Both the position numbers and the translations under genes were made by a program. The notes beneath the pieces are model-generated. The model was given only the letters and a program-made list of their open reading frames with translations, was not told where the DNA came from and did no database searches. Shown here in pieces: positions 23,153 to 34,594 of a stretch of 64,000 nt of DNA. Within the stretch, counting starts at the first letter, position 1, and each line of letters begins with the position of its first letter. Source of the DNA: Conchocele bisecta (taxonomy: Eukaryota > Mollusca > Bivalvia > Lucinida > Thyasiridae); contig CM055267.1 in the NCBI GenBank assembly GCA_029237695.1, positions 4,362,036-4,426,035 on the forward strand, in the 5' to 3' direction.

Positions 23153-24523
23153 ACAAGAAACGAGGCAAAGCCACGAAGGCCAGGTTTTTTCCAAGCATGG
23201 ACACTTGGATAACATAATTATACCCACTTTTTGTAGACTAGATGGCCGTGGCCTGCATGTCGCGCCTTGGGGCGAGGCATGGACACTAAAAAAATAGATA
23301 TAGTAGATGGAAAAACTTTAACAAAAAAACTTTAACCGGACACACGGATGTACGGACGGACGGACGTATGCCAAAATGCCGACGATATCGCGCTTTCCGC
23401 AAGCGGGTGCGACAATGATGATAAACACCCATGTGAAGTATCAAGGTAATGGGTGAAGCAGTTGCAGAGATATAGTACACAAAAAAACTTTAATAAATTC
23501 AAAGTAATTTGACCTTGACATTGCGCACAGGGGCCGCACGGTTGGGGGTTAGAGTGAAAATATGGTCAATGATAAACAACCATGTGAAGTTTCAAGGTAA
23601 TGGGCGAAGCAGTTGCAGAGATATAGTATAACGAAAAAGTTTTAACCAAAAAATTTAACCAGACGTACGTTAAAAAGTTAACGTTGAAAATGGCTAAGTC
23701 AATTACGTAGAAATAATAGGTGAAGGTAAAAAAATGGTCACATGTTGGATAGTTGTATGTGGTAGGCACCCCTTGGTTATGAAGCTGTGAAAGTTTGGTG
23801 GTCCTAGGTGGTACAGTACCAAAGAAATGGACTTAAACACGAAAACTTAACATTGTAAACGTGAAAAGTTAACATTGAAAATGGCTAAGTCGACTGCGCG
23901 GAAAAAATGGGTGAAGTTAAAAAAAAAAGTAACATGTTGGATAGTGATATGTGGTGGGCACCCCTTGATTATGAAGCTGTGAAAGTTTGGTGGTCCTAGG
24001 TGCTACAGTACCAAAGAAATGGACTTAAACACGAAAACTTAACATTGCAAAAGCGAAAACTTAACATTGAAAATGGCTAAGTCGATTGCGCGGAAAAAAT
24101 GGGTCAAGTTAAAAAAAAAGTAACATGTTGGATAGTGATATGTGGTGGGCACCCCTTGATTATGAAGCTGTGAAAGTTTGGTGGTCCTAGGTGCTACAGT
24201 ACCAAAGAAATGGACTTAAACACGAAAACTTAACATTGAAAACGCGAAAACTTAACATTGAAAATGGCTAAGTCGATTGCGCAGAAAAAATGGGTCAAGT
24301 TAAAAATAAAGTAACATGTTGGATAGTGATATGTGGTGGGCACCCCTTGATTATGAAGCTGTGAAAGTTTGGTGGTCCTAGGTGGTACAGTAACAATGAA
24401 ATGGACTCAAACACGAAAACTTAACATTGATTGTGGACGCCGCCCGCCCGCCCGCCCACCCGCCCGCCCGGCTTTCGCCAATCCAATAGCCTGGAAGTTT
24501 TTTAAAAAAACCTGGCTAAAAAA
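23153..24523 (+). mobile_element. Helentron-like element E2
   Basis: Same family as E1: 5' ACAAGAAACGAGGCAAAGCC at 23153, internal ~190-bp units, a CCGCCCGCCCGCCC tract near 24441, and a 3' end AAACCTGGCTAAAAAAA. It is a single, simpler copy. Confidence 0.7.
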
Positions 24524-24560
24524 ACGGAATGTAAATATCTTTCTGCAATTTTTCTCATTT

Positions 24561-24632
24561 CTCATCAAAAGTGTATGTTGTTACCACTCAGTCGAGACGG
24601 ATCAACTGAGTGGTAACAACATAGACTTTGGG
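24561..24632. repeat. short foldback repeat with 19-bp perfect stem
   Basis: TATGTTGTTACCACTCAGT is perfectly mirrored by ACTGAGTGGTAACAACATA around the loop CGAGACGGATCA. Relatives are at 12061, 27597 and 36855. Confidence 0.7.
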
Positions 24633-25229
24633 CGGTTAGCAAGGGCACCCAGTCGATTCGCCGGACCAATCTTATGATGCGCCCCTGTTTAATAGCCAAA
24701 AGTTCGCCGGCATCAAAACGTGGAACAGACAGTAGATTATGTCAGTGATTAACTATCCACATACCAGTAAATAGAATTTGTGAAATAAATTTATCTATTG
24801 TTGTGAAATGATCGAAATATACCACATTCAGTATCATAAACATATTTTTACCAATCCCCAATTTTCCAAGTCTCATAGGTAGTTGGGTTCTACAAATCTA
24901 CATGTACCATGATCACAATAGCCCTAGATGCTTCAATAAAGAGTGTCCAAATATCTAGGGTTAGTATGGTTGTACTGGTTTTAACAATGTATTTGGATAT
25001 AATTGTTTTGCAAAACCCTTATTCATAGGGACTCTTCAAAACAAACGATGTCCGAATACTTCGGGTTATTATGGTAAATTCATTTTTTACTAATCTTTTT
25101 CACAACTTTCTGGGCCAATCCAAGGCCTTTAACGTACAGGTGAACATCACTCTTCATTGACCTTCACCTTCAGTGGTTGAATGTGGGGTGTACATGCAAC
25201 AATACATCATCCCTAGACACGTGGCCAAA

Positions 25230-25476
25230 TATGTGGCTATGACTGCAGAAATAGGGCTTATGGGGTTTATGACCAGTATAGCTCCTGATCAAATAATCCT
25301 GCTCTAGTAGCGTGATAAAGAGCAATATTGCTTGTTAGAAGCATGATGGATGTTTCATTGATGGAATGACGACCAGTGTAGATCCAGATCAGCCTGTGCG
25401 ACGGATGCACAGGCTGATCTGGATCTACATGGGTCGCAATACCCAGAAGCAGCATTTCTCCAGTCACAGCCACATA
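25230..25476. mobile_element. TGTGGCTGTGACTGG MITE, copy 2
   Basis: TATGTGGCTATGACTG at the left mirrors CAGTCACAGCCACATA at the right, with about 40-bp imperfect arms. An inner perfect stem (TAGATCCAGATCAGCCTGTG) surrounds CGACGGAT. It is 247 bp and encodes nothing. Confidence 0.75.
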
Positions 25477-25611
25477 TTATCAAAATCGGTGATGGGTACA
25501 TGGCCTATAGCTATATCCCCGACTGCCTATCGGTGAGTGGATAATACAACATATACTACTGTAATAACCCTAAATATTTGGACACCATTTATATGGGGAA
25601 ACATAAAAAAC

Positions 25612-25712
25612 GGGAACGAATTGTTAATTCGTGGCAACAAATTGTTATATCGTGGGAACGAATTGTTAATTCGAAAGAAAGAATTGTTATATCGTGGGAA
25701 CGAATTGTTAAT
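25612..25712 (+). repeat. GAATTGTTAATTC tandem repeat
   Basis: About five units of roughly 20 bp, such as GGGAACGAATTGTTAATTC and GTGGGAACGAATTGTTATATC, follow each other. Each carries a small internal palindrome. Confidence 0.8.
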
Positions 25713-26039
25713 TTGAGGGTATATATGTATATTGGCGGGTGTGCGTGACGATAACCCGTCCCTTCCAGATCGTGTTCGCACAGTATAAATAACATTGCAG
25801 CTGGTCCCAGTTATCTACCCTGTCCCAAAGAAGTAATGAACAACCAGGCACATTGAAGTTCATCCTCACTACAGGCCACAATCACATGGTCTGCCAACAG
25901 TGTAGATCCTGATGAGACGGCTTGTAACATCAGGATCTGCACTGTTGAAACATACTCACGGACACCCCCGGTCGATGCATTGTCCGACAAAGAAATATTT
26001 TTTAAGTCATTTGGCCTTGACATTTGGCATGAAAGCTAC

Positions 26040-26462
26040 ATGGGTGGGCTATAGAATGAAAATATGGATGATGATAACAAAGTATATGAAGTTTCAAGTC
26101 AATCTGACTTACAGTTGCAGAGATAATGAGTACCCGACGTCCATACAATACACCCCTTAGGTGGTACATCCATTGTTTTCAAACAAAAGAATGATCACCT
26201 GAAAAATAATAGGCTTAAGTGGTTACGGAATAAGTTAGTCCAATCACCTAAGACCCGATCATGTGTCCGGACGGACGACGGACGGACGGACGGATGGACG
26301 GACGGACAACGGACGGACGGACAAACGTTCTTACAGTAGTATACTTATGTGGCTTATCACATGTTAAATATTAGCCACATAAAAGGATTTTTTAGGTGGC
26401 TAATTGTAACCAACCCTATCCTTTACCAAGTCCATAACCCTGTGGGGCTAGCCACATAAGTA
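26040..26462 (+). repeat. dispersed repeat with GGAC microsatellite, left part
   Basis: The phrases GAAAATATGGATGATGATAA, AGTTTCAAGTCAATCTGAC and TTGCAGAGATAATG are followed by a GGAC-type microsatellite at about 26270-26325. The same blocks appear at 28640-29370 and 40440-40800. A TA-flanked transposon interrupts it at 26463. Confidence 0.7.
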
Positions 26463-28538
26463 CCGTACTGACCCTATGAATTCGGACGGGTAAAAATAAT
26501 TATTATTTTTACTGTCCGAATATATAGGTTCCCAAAAATAATTATCGAAATTGCTGTCCGAATATTTAGGGTCGCCAACCTCCAACCACCGGAATGCAAT
26601 GTTCTCCGATGCTTTCTGTAAACGCCACGGGGCAATTAAATGCTCTGATGATTTCTGTGAACGGAGGCAATTAAATAATCAATATAATACAAATGTGTTA
26701 CCTTATTATTGGAAAAATAATCCCTGTATTAATTGCAATACTTAAATCCAATTCACCAGATAATCCAAGTAGCGTGTGGAAAAATCGATCACTCCATGCT
26801 AACACGGTATTGCCAGTAGCCGTGTCCGCTTGGTGAGACATCGTGTTTTTTTATAACTGCGACACAGATTTCGGACGAGCGGGTAGACAGACGCACGCGG
26901 GTCATTGTTATCACGATGACTAACGACTGACTGGCCTGTCCATCCGTACGTTTTTAAATAAATGCTTACAACTTATACAAGATCACCTTTTTTTGCCACA
27001 CGCAAGAATCGAACTGTCAAACCAATAGGCAATACTCCATTCACCGATTTACATTATTATATACGCGTAAACGCGGGTATTATACCAGTATTTACCACCC
27101 GTATTGCATCGGGTTTTTTTCGATAATAATTTTACGCTCTGAAATGTATGTCAACTTTCAACGTCATTTACGGAAGATACTATGACAGATTTTGAAAATC
27201 AATATCGGCAAAATACGATGATGTCTGCTCCAAAATTTATGTCAGTTTTCAACGTAATACAGAAGTCGATTGTATTTTAATATCTGCCACGAATTCGAAT
27301 TCCAAATCCGAGAACTCGATTACACCCGACACATACATATTACACACGAAATTCGTGTGTTGCTTTGTGTAAAAAAAAATCGATAACGCTCTGTCGTGTC
27401 AAATGCCAGGTGTTCACCTGATGACATCATTCAGCGCGAGGCTGTAAACTGTGTGACCTTTAGGCTATGTTTTGAAATTGAACTGATTGGTCAATACGTC
27501 GTTTGATCTGTGCCGCAAACGTCGGGGAAAATCAAGGGGCAAAATGCTGAGGAGACGCTATTATGTTTGCGGAAAATCCTAAAGAAGTATACGTCGCGAC
27601 CACCATTTGAACTGTCTAGTCGAGACGGTTCAAATGAGTGGTCACAACATGTACTTTCATTGAGAAATAAAAAAAATATATATTTCATACCCGTAAAGGT
27701 GTATTATGTCAATTTCTGAAAGGACTTGGTTAAATATACACTCTCGATTATCATGATTATACGACTTCTTGTCGGCCTTCAGTTTCAGACATGAAAGGAA
27801 TGCCGCATCTTTACAATTTCTCTGATGTCGTTTCTGGCCGACATCAAACAAAATTTGGACCTTTCATGATTATGTGACGTGATATTTTTAACTTTAAAGT
27901 TAAAAAACATTTGCACCATTTACATAATCGCTAATGCGGACTCGACAACACCTTTCATTGGTTCATCACATCTGAGACGTAACGCATTATGTGCGCTTAT
28001 TGTGTTTCCAAAAATCTGGTACACGGACTTAATGTGTTAATTCATCGTCTACTGAAGCTTGCAGATTCCAAAACTGGAAAAATATCGGTTTCAATATGAA
28101 GGAAAATTTAAGGAAAATGTAGATCGTAAATTTACATTATATTTAAAATATCCTTCATATTGAGATCGATTTTTTTTCAATTAAGTTTTCATTTCCAACT
28201 TCGCATGTACAGAACTGTAACCTATGACGCGGATTGAATATCAATTGTTACCGAGTTGCCACACGTCAGCTGTTTATAATTAGGCTGTGCCCGGGGATGT
28301 TTTCAAATCCAAACCTGGTGGATTAAATGCGGATTAAATGCATGAATTCTGCCACCTTGCTACAGGTATACGCGGTAATATTATGTTTATTTTTTATTTG
28401 CTGTCCGAAAACATAGCTTGGAAAAAATATCCGAATTCTTTACCTGTCCGAATTTTAGAGACACGTAAAATAATTATTTTCGCGAAAATGAAGGGTGTCC
28501 AAATTCTTTGGGTGTCCGAATTCATAGGGTCAGTACGG
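26463..28538. mobile_element. 2.08-kb TA-flanked DNA transposon, ACCGTACTGACCC type
   Basis: CCGTACTGACCCTATGAATT at the left is mirrored perfectly by AATTCATAGGGTCAGTACGG at the right, with TA on both sides. A paralogous empty site (ATAAGTACCCTAATGTG) occurs near 29092-29108 and shows that TA was duplicated. A TA target is the rule for the Tc1/mariner/pogo superfamily. The region 27140-27670 is similar to 36510-36930 inside the other 2-kb element. No intact transposase frame is present. Confidence 0.75.
27597..27670. repeat. short foldback repeat, copy 3
   Basis: CGACCACCATTTGAACTG and GACGGTTCAAATGAGTGGTC form inverted arms, followed by the TTTCATTGAGAAATAA tail also seen at 12061 and 36855. 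It lies inside the 2.08-kb transposon. Confidence 0.55.
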
Positions 28539-29370
28539 TACCCTAATGTGTGCCCGGACGGACGGACGGACGGACGGACGGACGGAATGACGAAAAGTAT
28601 ATACCCCTCGATCTACTTCGTATGCTGGGGGCATAAATATGGATGAAGATAAGGAAGCATATGAAGTTTGATGTCAATCTGACTTACTGTTGCAGAGATA
28701 ATGGTTGGTAGTTAAAAACTTCAACACAAATATTTAAAAAACTTCAACGCAAATTTCTAATTAATTTAATCTTGACCTTGGAAATGAAGGCCGTATGCGT
28801 GTGGTATGGAATGAAAATATGGATGATGATAAGGAAGTATATGAAGTCAATCCGACTTAACGTTGCAGAGATAATGAATGGGTACCCAAAAACTTTAACG
28901 CAAAACTTACGGGATGGACGAACAGACAGATGGACAAACGGACGGACGGACGGACGAACTTACATTTCGGACCTTAGGGGGTACTTGCTATATAAAAGAT
29001 CAAAGGAAATACCCCGTAAGACACAATAGGCTTACGGGGTACGGAATAAGTTCCATTGTCTTCTATTGTCTTAGGCCACGCCCTCTACCCCATAAGTACC
29101 CTAATGTGTGCCCGGACGGACGGACGGACGGACGGACGGACGTACCAACATTTTGGGTTTATGGGCTATTTGCTATATAAAAGATCAAAGGACTAGCCCC
29201 TAAACTTCAAAAGGTTTTATGGGCTAATGGTATAAGTTCAAAGAACTTCAAAGGAAACTAACCCTTACCCTAAGCTCCTAAACCCCTGATGTTTGCCCGG
29301 ACGAACAGACGGACGGACGGAATGATGAAAACTATATACCGCGTGACATACTTTGTATGCTGGGGGCATC
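28539..29370 (+). repeat. dispersed repeat with GGAC microsatellites, right part
   Basis: Several units of roughly 190-260 bp carry GGAC tracts (about 28555-28588, 28933-28955, 29113-29143, 29298-29320) and the phrase TGCTATATAAAAGATCAAAG. Ends resembling element F occur twice: ATACTTTGTATGCTGGGGGC near 29345 and CTTCGTATGCTGGGGGCATA near 28617. No gene. Confidence 0.7.
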
Positions 29371-29548
29371 AACACTTCTTTTCTGATGAATGGAACAGTC
29401 TGGTGGGAATTAACATTGAACAGTACATTAAAGTAACGTAGGGGTGAAGGGGATAAATTATTTGAAATATGTATCACAATATTAAGGAAGACGAGGTGGT
29501 TTAGTCAGTGGTTTAGTCAGTGGCTAGACTGAGCGTGCACTGACAACA

Positions 29549-29772
29549 GGTGCCCGTTTCACTAAACTTTGTACAACTAAAATGTTCGCATGTGCAAATT
29601 TAGAATGGTCTGTAAATTTCAATTGATGGATTTACAGTTATTGCTCAATAAATGTAAATCCAATAATTGTTTACATGAAAACATTGTTAATGTGCAATTT
29701 ACAGACTTTTACATTTACATAATTTTGCACTTACAAACATTTTAGTCGTACAAAGTTTAGTGACACGGCCCC
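29549..29772. mobile_element. foldback MITE, GGGGCCCGTTTCACT family, copy 3
   Basis: TGCCCGTTTCACTAAACTTT mirrors AAAGTTTAGTGACACGGCCC. The central TTTACATTTATTGAGC-type hairpin is present in reduced form. A further single arm is visible from about 29865 (CCCCTTTCACTGAACTTTG). Confidence 0.6.
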
Positions 29773-29918
29773 CAAGAATCATACACATACATGCTGAGAC
29801 AGTAACTTGTATAAGCAGAGTGCCTGGTTTCATTCAACTGCACGCTGGCAGAACTATCACAGGCCCCTTTCACTGAACTTTGTATTACTAACAAGTTCTT
29901 AAGTGCAAAACTAAAGTT

Positions 29919-30775
29919 GGCTTAAGGACCCTTTCTATACCTGATCATCGTTTGATTTAAAGATAATTGCTTCATATATGTGATGGAATATATGGAATAA
30001 CAAATACGTGAACACTGCCTCGTTACTGTATCCTATGGAGTGGCCAACTCGGCCATCTTTGTCTATTCCAGCCATCAGTCAGTTTCACCTCTTCTTGCGT
30101 TTGACAAAGAACTGACAATGCAAAGTAGAACATATGATATGATGTAGCTAATCATATATAGAAAAGCCAGTAAAATATATCAGTTTTCTGGAAAGTTTTA
30201 TGCCTGTTTTTTAACAACACAAATCACCATTGCAAATAGCCTCATTCACAGAAAATAGCAGTGTGTCACTTTTACCTGGCTAACCCCACAACACTAACAT
30301 ATAAACTCACTACTATGCTCTATTATTATACACTATTACAATAGTGCAGTGGAGCTTCATATGGGGAGAGTATGTCTGGCCCATATGTATTTACATATAG
30401 TGTCTAGGAAAAGTGTACACGTCAGCCATAGCTTATGTACATTTTGAGAATGTTGGCAAAAGTACAATATCTCTGACACTTGAAGTACATCTTGGTTTAA
30501 TATAATTTATAGGAGTGTAATATATAATTTATAAGAGTGCGTTGTCCTGGCTTTTATATATATGATTAGCTAAATTATATCATATGTTCTACATCTCCAT
30601 GTCAGTTCTTTGTCAAATGCCAGAAGAGGGGAAACTGGCTGATGGCTGGCACACACAAAGATGGCTGACTTTGCCTCTCCATGTGCCGTATAGGATATCG
30701 TAATGCATCCCAATTAGGAAGCAATTATGTTTGAATCATATGATGATCAGGGGACACATATGTCCTTAAGGAGCC
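29919..30775. mobile_element. 857-bp element with ~250-bp inverted repeats
   Basis: GGCTTAAGGACC at 29919 mirrors the right end TGTCCTTAAGGAGCC. The inverted similarity continues through CTGATCATCG / TGATGATCAG and TGACAAAGAACTGACA / TGTCAGTTCTTTGTCA to CTAATCATATATAGAAAAGCCAG / CTGGCTTTTATATATATGAT. The central ~370 bp is not repeated. No coding capacity and no clear target duplication were seen. Confidence 0.6.
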
Positions 30776-30971
30776 ATTTTGAATAATATATGGTGCATTT
30801 ATTCAGATTTAACGACCCCTACATGTGGGTAGTAAATGATAGTTTTGACATTGATACGTGAAGTAAGTTTATAGATATATTTGTACCAACAATTTTGTCA
30901 TACAAAATTCAGTGAAACTGTCTCCAGGAGTATATTACCTACCCGGTTGAGCATGCCCAGTCACTGCAACC

Positions 30972-31110
30972 CCCACTCGTGTCTGTGCCGGGGACATCAG
31001 ACTTGGGTTCTGGGGACCGGTCACCACGACACCCCACTCGTGTCTGTTCCGGGGACCGGTCACCGAGACCTTCCACTCGTATCTGTGCCGGGGACATCAG
31101 ACTTGGGGTC
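30972..31110 (-). repeat. tandem copies of the xylosyltransferase C-terminal codons
   Basis: On the + strand CCACTCGTGTCTGTGCCGGG, CCACTCGTGTCTGTTCCGGG and CCACTCGTATCTGTGCCGGG occur in a row, interleaved with GGGGACCGGTCACC. The copy at about 31060-31110 is the real coding end (DPKSDVPGTDTSG then stop). The other copies lie just downstream of the stop. Confidence 0.85.
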
Positions 31111-31710
31111 CGGGGACTGGGAACTCCAGCTGGTGGTGTGGCAGGGGCTGAGGAAGGGGCAGCCGGCGCCCAAATCCTGGTCTGAGCATGAATCCTGGGG
31201 GAACCAGAAGTCGGTGAGGAGACCGTCGATCCACATGGCGAGGTCATCGCCGGTCTTACGGCCGTTTATCACAGATGCTGCCATCAACTGTTCCGTGTTG
31301 GGCACGGCCATCCGCGTGCTGTGGTTGGTGTGGCTGTACGCGCCCGCGGGGCCATTATGTAGCTCCGCCACATCGTGCTCGGTGACGTCGTGGTCGCCCC
31401 GCACGGACAGTGGCAGCACGAGGAAGCGCAGCTCGGCAGCTGCCCGGTCACCATGGATCACGCGCACTGTCCACAAGCCCGGTCGCAGGGGGCCCACCAT
31501 CCGCGGCTTATGGACGTCGATCACCGCATCCCGGGCCAAGGTCACGTTGTCGAGGGCCGCCATGATGCCCGCCGGGTCGATGAAGGCCACCATGACCTGG
31601 GTGGGCGGCCCTGGGCCCCACACGTGCCTCAGGCCCACCTCACTGCTGGGGCCCAGCACCCCCGCGTAGTTCCGGAATATCAGCTCCTTCGGGTCAAAGT
31701 TGGTACCCAC
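31060..31710 (-). CDS. XYLT: peptide O-xylosyltransferase, terminal exon (Xylo_C domain)
   Basis: Xylosyltransferase transfers xylose from UDP-xylose to serine of proteoglycan cores in the Golgi, the first step of heparan and chondroitin sulfate synthesis. This 651-nt exon follows a TTTGTTGACAG acceptor and encodes 216 residues plus stop. It begins VGTNFDPKELIFRN, continues with LRPGLWTVRVIH and FLVLPLS, and ends with CPFLSPCHTTSWSSQSPDPK and a short basic tail. This is the C-terminal domain of animal xylosyltransferases, whose ends (SWSS.SPDPKS...R) I recall as highly conserved. The exon is GC-rich compared with the surrounding DNA. Tandem copies of its last codons lie just past the stop. 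Confidence 0.92.
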   Translation of the reverse strand: MGTNFDPKELIFRNYAGVLGPSSEVGLRHVWGPGPPTQVMVAFIDPAGIMAALDNVTLARDAVIDVHKPRMVGPLRPGLWTVRVIHGDRAAAELRFLVLPLSVRGDHDVTEHDVAELHNGPAGAYSHTNHSTRMAVPNTEQLMAASVINGRKTGDDLAMWIDGLLTDFWFPQDSCSDQDLGAGCPFLSPCHTTSWSSQSPDPKSDVPGTDTSGRSR

Positions 31711-31864
31711 CTGTCAACAAACAATGCCACCTGTCAACAACCCCACATAGAGAATACCAGGCTAGTGTGTGTGACCCCCAAAGATATGACAGGGCATACA
31801 TTGCTTGCCATTTAATCACAGGAGTATCAGTGTTGCTGTCACAAGCCAGATTAGATCAAGAGTA

Positions 31865-32108
31865 CATGTGGCTGTGACAGGAGAAATGGGGCTTATGGGT
31901 TTTGTGACCCGTGTAGCTCCTGATCAAATAGCACACTCCTATAGCCCAATAATGATATTACATTGCTTGCTAAAAGCATGACAGGCATTTTATTGATGTA
32001 ATAGCGAACAGTGCAGATCCTGATTAGCCTGTGCGGATGCACAGGCTGATCAGGATCTACACTGGTCGCAAAGCCTATAAGCCCCATTTCTCCAGTCACA
32101 GCCACATA
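31865..32108. mobile_element. TGTGGCTGTGACTGG MITE, copy 3
   Basis: ATGTGGCTGTGACAGGAGAA mirrors TTCTCCAGTCACAGCCACAT, and GGGGCTTATGGGTTTTGTGA mirrors TCGCAAAGCCTATAAGCCCC. The inner pair GCAGATCCTGATTAGCCTGT / ACAGGCTGATCAGGATCTAC is also present. It lies in the last intron of the xylosyltransferase gene. Confidence 0.75.
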
Positions 32109-32408
32109 TACACAAAAGATTATTCAGCAACCTGTCCAGGACTATTCTACTCCCTTCATGACATCGGCGTCCTTGGCCGAGACACAGAGCAAACGACCTC
32201 CCAGACAACCGCCATTGATCCACATCTCACAAAGCGAGGCGGATTTCATTTCTCATTGGTAGAGACCCTTATCATAAGCCAACGTGTGATACTATTACAC
32301 ATTGGCTGCTTGATGCCTTATGGGTGATTAATTGTCTATTATTGGGGACATGAACAGTGATATAATGTTTAGCAAATCTGGGCAGCTTTGGGTGATTCAG
32401 ACCATACA
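32109..32408. other. intronic DNA, nothing recognised
   Basis: This is part of the last xylosyltransferase intron. No exon or element was recognised. Confidence 0.4.
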
Positions 32409-33190
32409 ACAAGAAACGAGGCAAAGCCACGAAGGCCAGGTTTTTTCCAAGCATAGACACTTGGATAACATAATTATACCCACTTTTTGTAGACTAGATG
32501 GCCGTGGCCTGCATGTCGCGCCTTGGGGCGAGGCATGGACACTAAAAAAATAGATATAGTAGATGGAAAAACTTTAACGAAAAAACTTTAACCGGACACA
32601 CGGACGTACGGACGGAAGGACGGGCGTATGCCAAAATGCCGACGATATCGCGCTTTCCGCAAGCGGGTGCGACAATGATGATAAACACCCACGTGAAGTA
32701 TCAAGGTAATGGGTGAAGCAGTTGCAGAGATATAGTACACGAAAAAACTTTAACAAAAAAATTCAATTACGTAGAAATAATAGGTGAAGGTAAAAAAATG
32801 GTCACATGTTGGATAGTTGTATGTGGTAGGCACCCCTTGGTTATGAAGCTGTGAAAGTTTGGTGGTCCTAGGTGGTACAGTACCAAAGAAATGGACTTAA
32901 ACACGAAAACTTAACATTGTAAACGCGAAAACTTAACATTGAAAATGGCTAAGTTGACTGCGCGGAAAAAATGGGTCAAGTTAAAAAAAAAGTAACATGT
33001 TGGATAGTGATATGTGGTGGGCACCCCTTGATTATGAAGCTGTGAAAGTTTGGTGGTCCTAGGTGGTACAGTAACAAAGAAATGGACTCAAACACGAAAA
33101 CTTTACATTGATTGTGGACGCCGCCCGCCCGCCGCCCGGCTTTCGCCAATCCAATAGCCTGGATTTTTTTTAAAAAAACCTGGCTAAAAA
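32409..33190 (+). mobile_element. Helentron-like element E3, short form
   Basis: It has the same 5' (ACAAGAAACGAGGCAAAGCC) and 3' (AAAAAACCTGGCTAAAAA) termini as E1, but only one copy of each internal unit, a GCCCGCCCGCCGCCC tract near 33121, and a length of 782 bp. It shows what the minimal family member looks like. It lies in a xylosyltransferase intron. Confidence 0.75.
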
Positions 33191-33674
33191 TTAATAAATT
33201 TATCCTAAAATTGAAAATTTCTCCCTCAAAGTATACTTTGCTAGATAAGTATACTTTGCAATGTTGGTGAAATAGGCTACAGGATATATTCAACATTAGG
33301 ACGTACATCCAACACTGTTGACGACTACGACGATGCCACCGGAATTGTGACCGCTATGTTCCACTTTCTAACATGGGCGAGACAAAAATGCCCCGGAGGT
33401 AGTTACTCATTAGAAGTTACTCATTACTTTCCCAAGTTCAGTAACTTGAAAATGAGACACGCCATGTGATTTTGCACCCAAGAACCTTGCGCGATATGAA
33501 AAATATTTACAAAATTGAAAGTATTTTCCGTCAATGATGTCAAAACATATTTCCGCATTTGCTATGAAAATTTTGTCATATTTGTCACATCATTTACAGA
33601 AAACAGCACAGTTTCTGTAAACATATGCCATGATAAGGTCTATATGTCCGGTCTAAATGGCAAAGCTGTCCGAC
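33191..33674. other. intronic DNA with orphan element end
   Basis: GGGCGAGACAAAAATG near 33375-33390 matches the 3' terminus of element D without a nearby matching 5' end. Nothing else was recognised. Confidence 0.4.
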
Positions 33675-33801
33675 CTCGAGGTTCTGTAGTCGGCCGATGG
33701 GTCCGTCAGGCACGATGATGCGGTACAACGTCTTCCTGCTGAACTGGCTCTCGACGGTGACCTGCCGCCCCAACACGGAGCCGGTGAACTGCACCAGGTA
33801 C
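33675..33801 (-). CDS. XYLT: peptide O-xylosyltransferase, internal exon
   Basis: The 127-nt exon has acceptor GGTTGCAG and donor GAG|GTCGGA. One leading base completes an Arg codon split from the upstream exon (AG|G). It then encodes 42 residues, YLVQFTGSVLGRQVTVESQF through GPIGRLQNLE. The following exon begins VGTNFDPK in the same phase. This segment joins the GT14 catalytic domain to the C-terminal Xylo_C domain. The donor is a weak GTCGGA. Confidence 0.88.
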
Positions 33802-34075
33802 CTGCAACCAGCGATGAGAGTCGGGCTTCATTGCGGCCACGCACGACCATATAGACAGTGGGACGGGCTGTAACTAATGTTGCTAAAACTTGTAGCCCAA
33901 CCCGTTTGCTCTTCTAAATTAACCTGTATTTATTAACTGTAAAGTTACATTGTAAATTTAGAGCAATAAAATGTGTTTAAACTAAATATAGACAGTGAAT
34001 CACGATACATCTGAGTCAACACTATAATGTTTACTGGAATCAAGGCATCACTCCACAGCATATGCAATAACAGCC

Positions 34076-34292
34076 TTAACCCTTAGACCGCTATCTTAAT
34101 TTTGTTGTCGTCGGCTGTTTATTTTTCTATTTTCCATTTTTATCATCAAAAACATACTTTGACAGCACTTCAGAATCATTTCCATTGGAAATCATTCCGA
34201 ATTTCTGTTAACCATGTTTTTATTAAGAAATAAGGCAAGATATACAAGCAATAGCAGACGACAATTGTTGTGTGTAGCGGTCTAAGGGTTAA
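34076..34292. mobile_element. piggyBac-like MITE (TTAACCCTTAGA), copy 3
   Basis: TTAACCCTTAGACCGCTA mirrors TAGCGGTCTAAGGGTTAA perfectly. The central ATTTCCATTGGAAAT hairpin is intact. At 217 bp it is the cleanest family member here and sits in a xylosyltransferase intron. Confidence 0.8.
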
Positions 34293-34594
34293 TGAATGCA
34301 ATAGATATCACAGAGCTAATCATAGAGACGTGATAAGTATGCACGATTGATTGGGCTTAATATCACTATGACAACTAGGTCATATGGAACAGTCCTCGGC
34401 TATAACTAGTACCGTTCTCTTGACAAAATGGCAAGTTCACCATCTAATATGTCATATCCTGCTTTCTGTTCTGGGGTCAGGCAATGCCTATAAGTCTGAT
34501 CAACAAACACAATACATGTATATAAATAATCTGTAAGGACAACTATTTGTGGCACTACATCCTTGTGGAATTACGCCCCTGTGGGTCTACATAC

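Noticed and set aside
30881..31669. 262-codon + strand open frame
   Set aside because: It lies antisense to the GC-rich xylosyltransferase terminal exon and shows no family motif, whereas the - strand frame matches a known domain and splices in phase.
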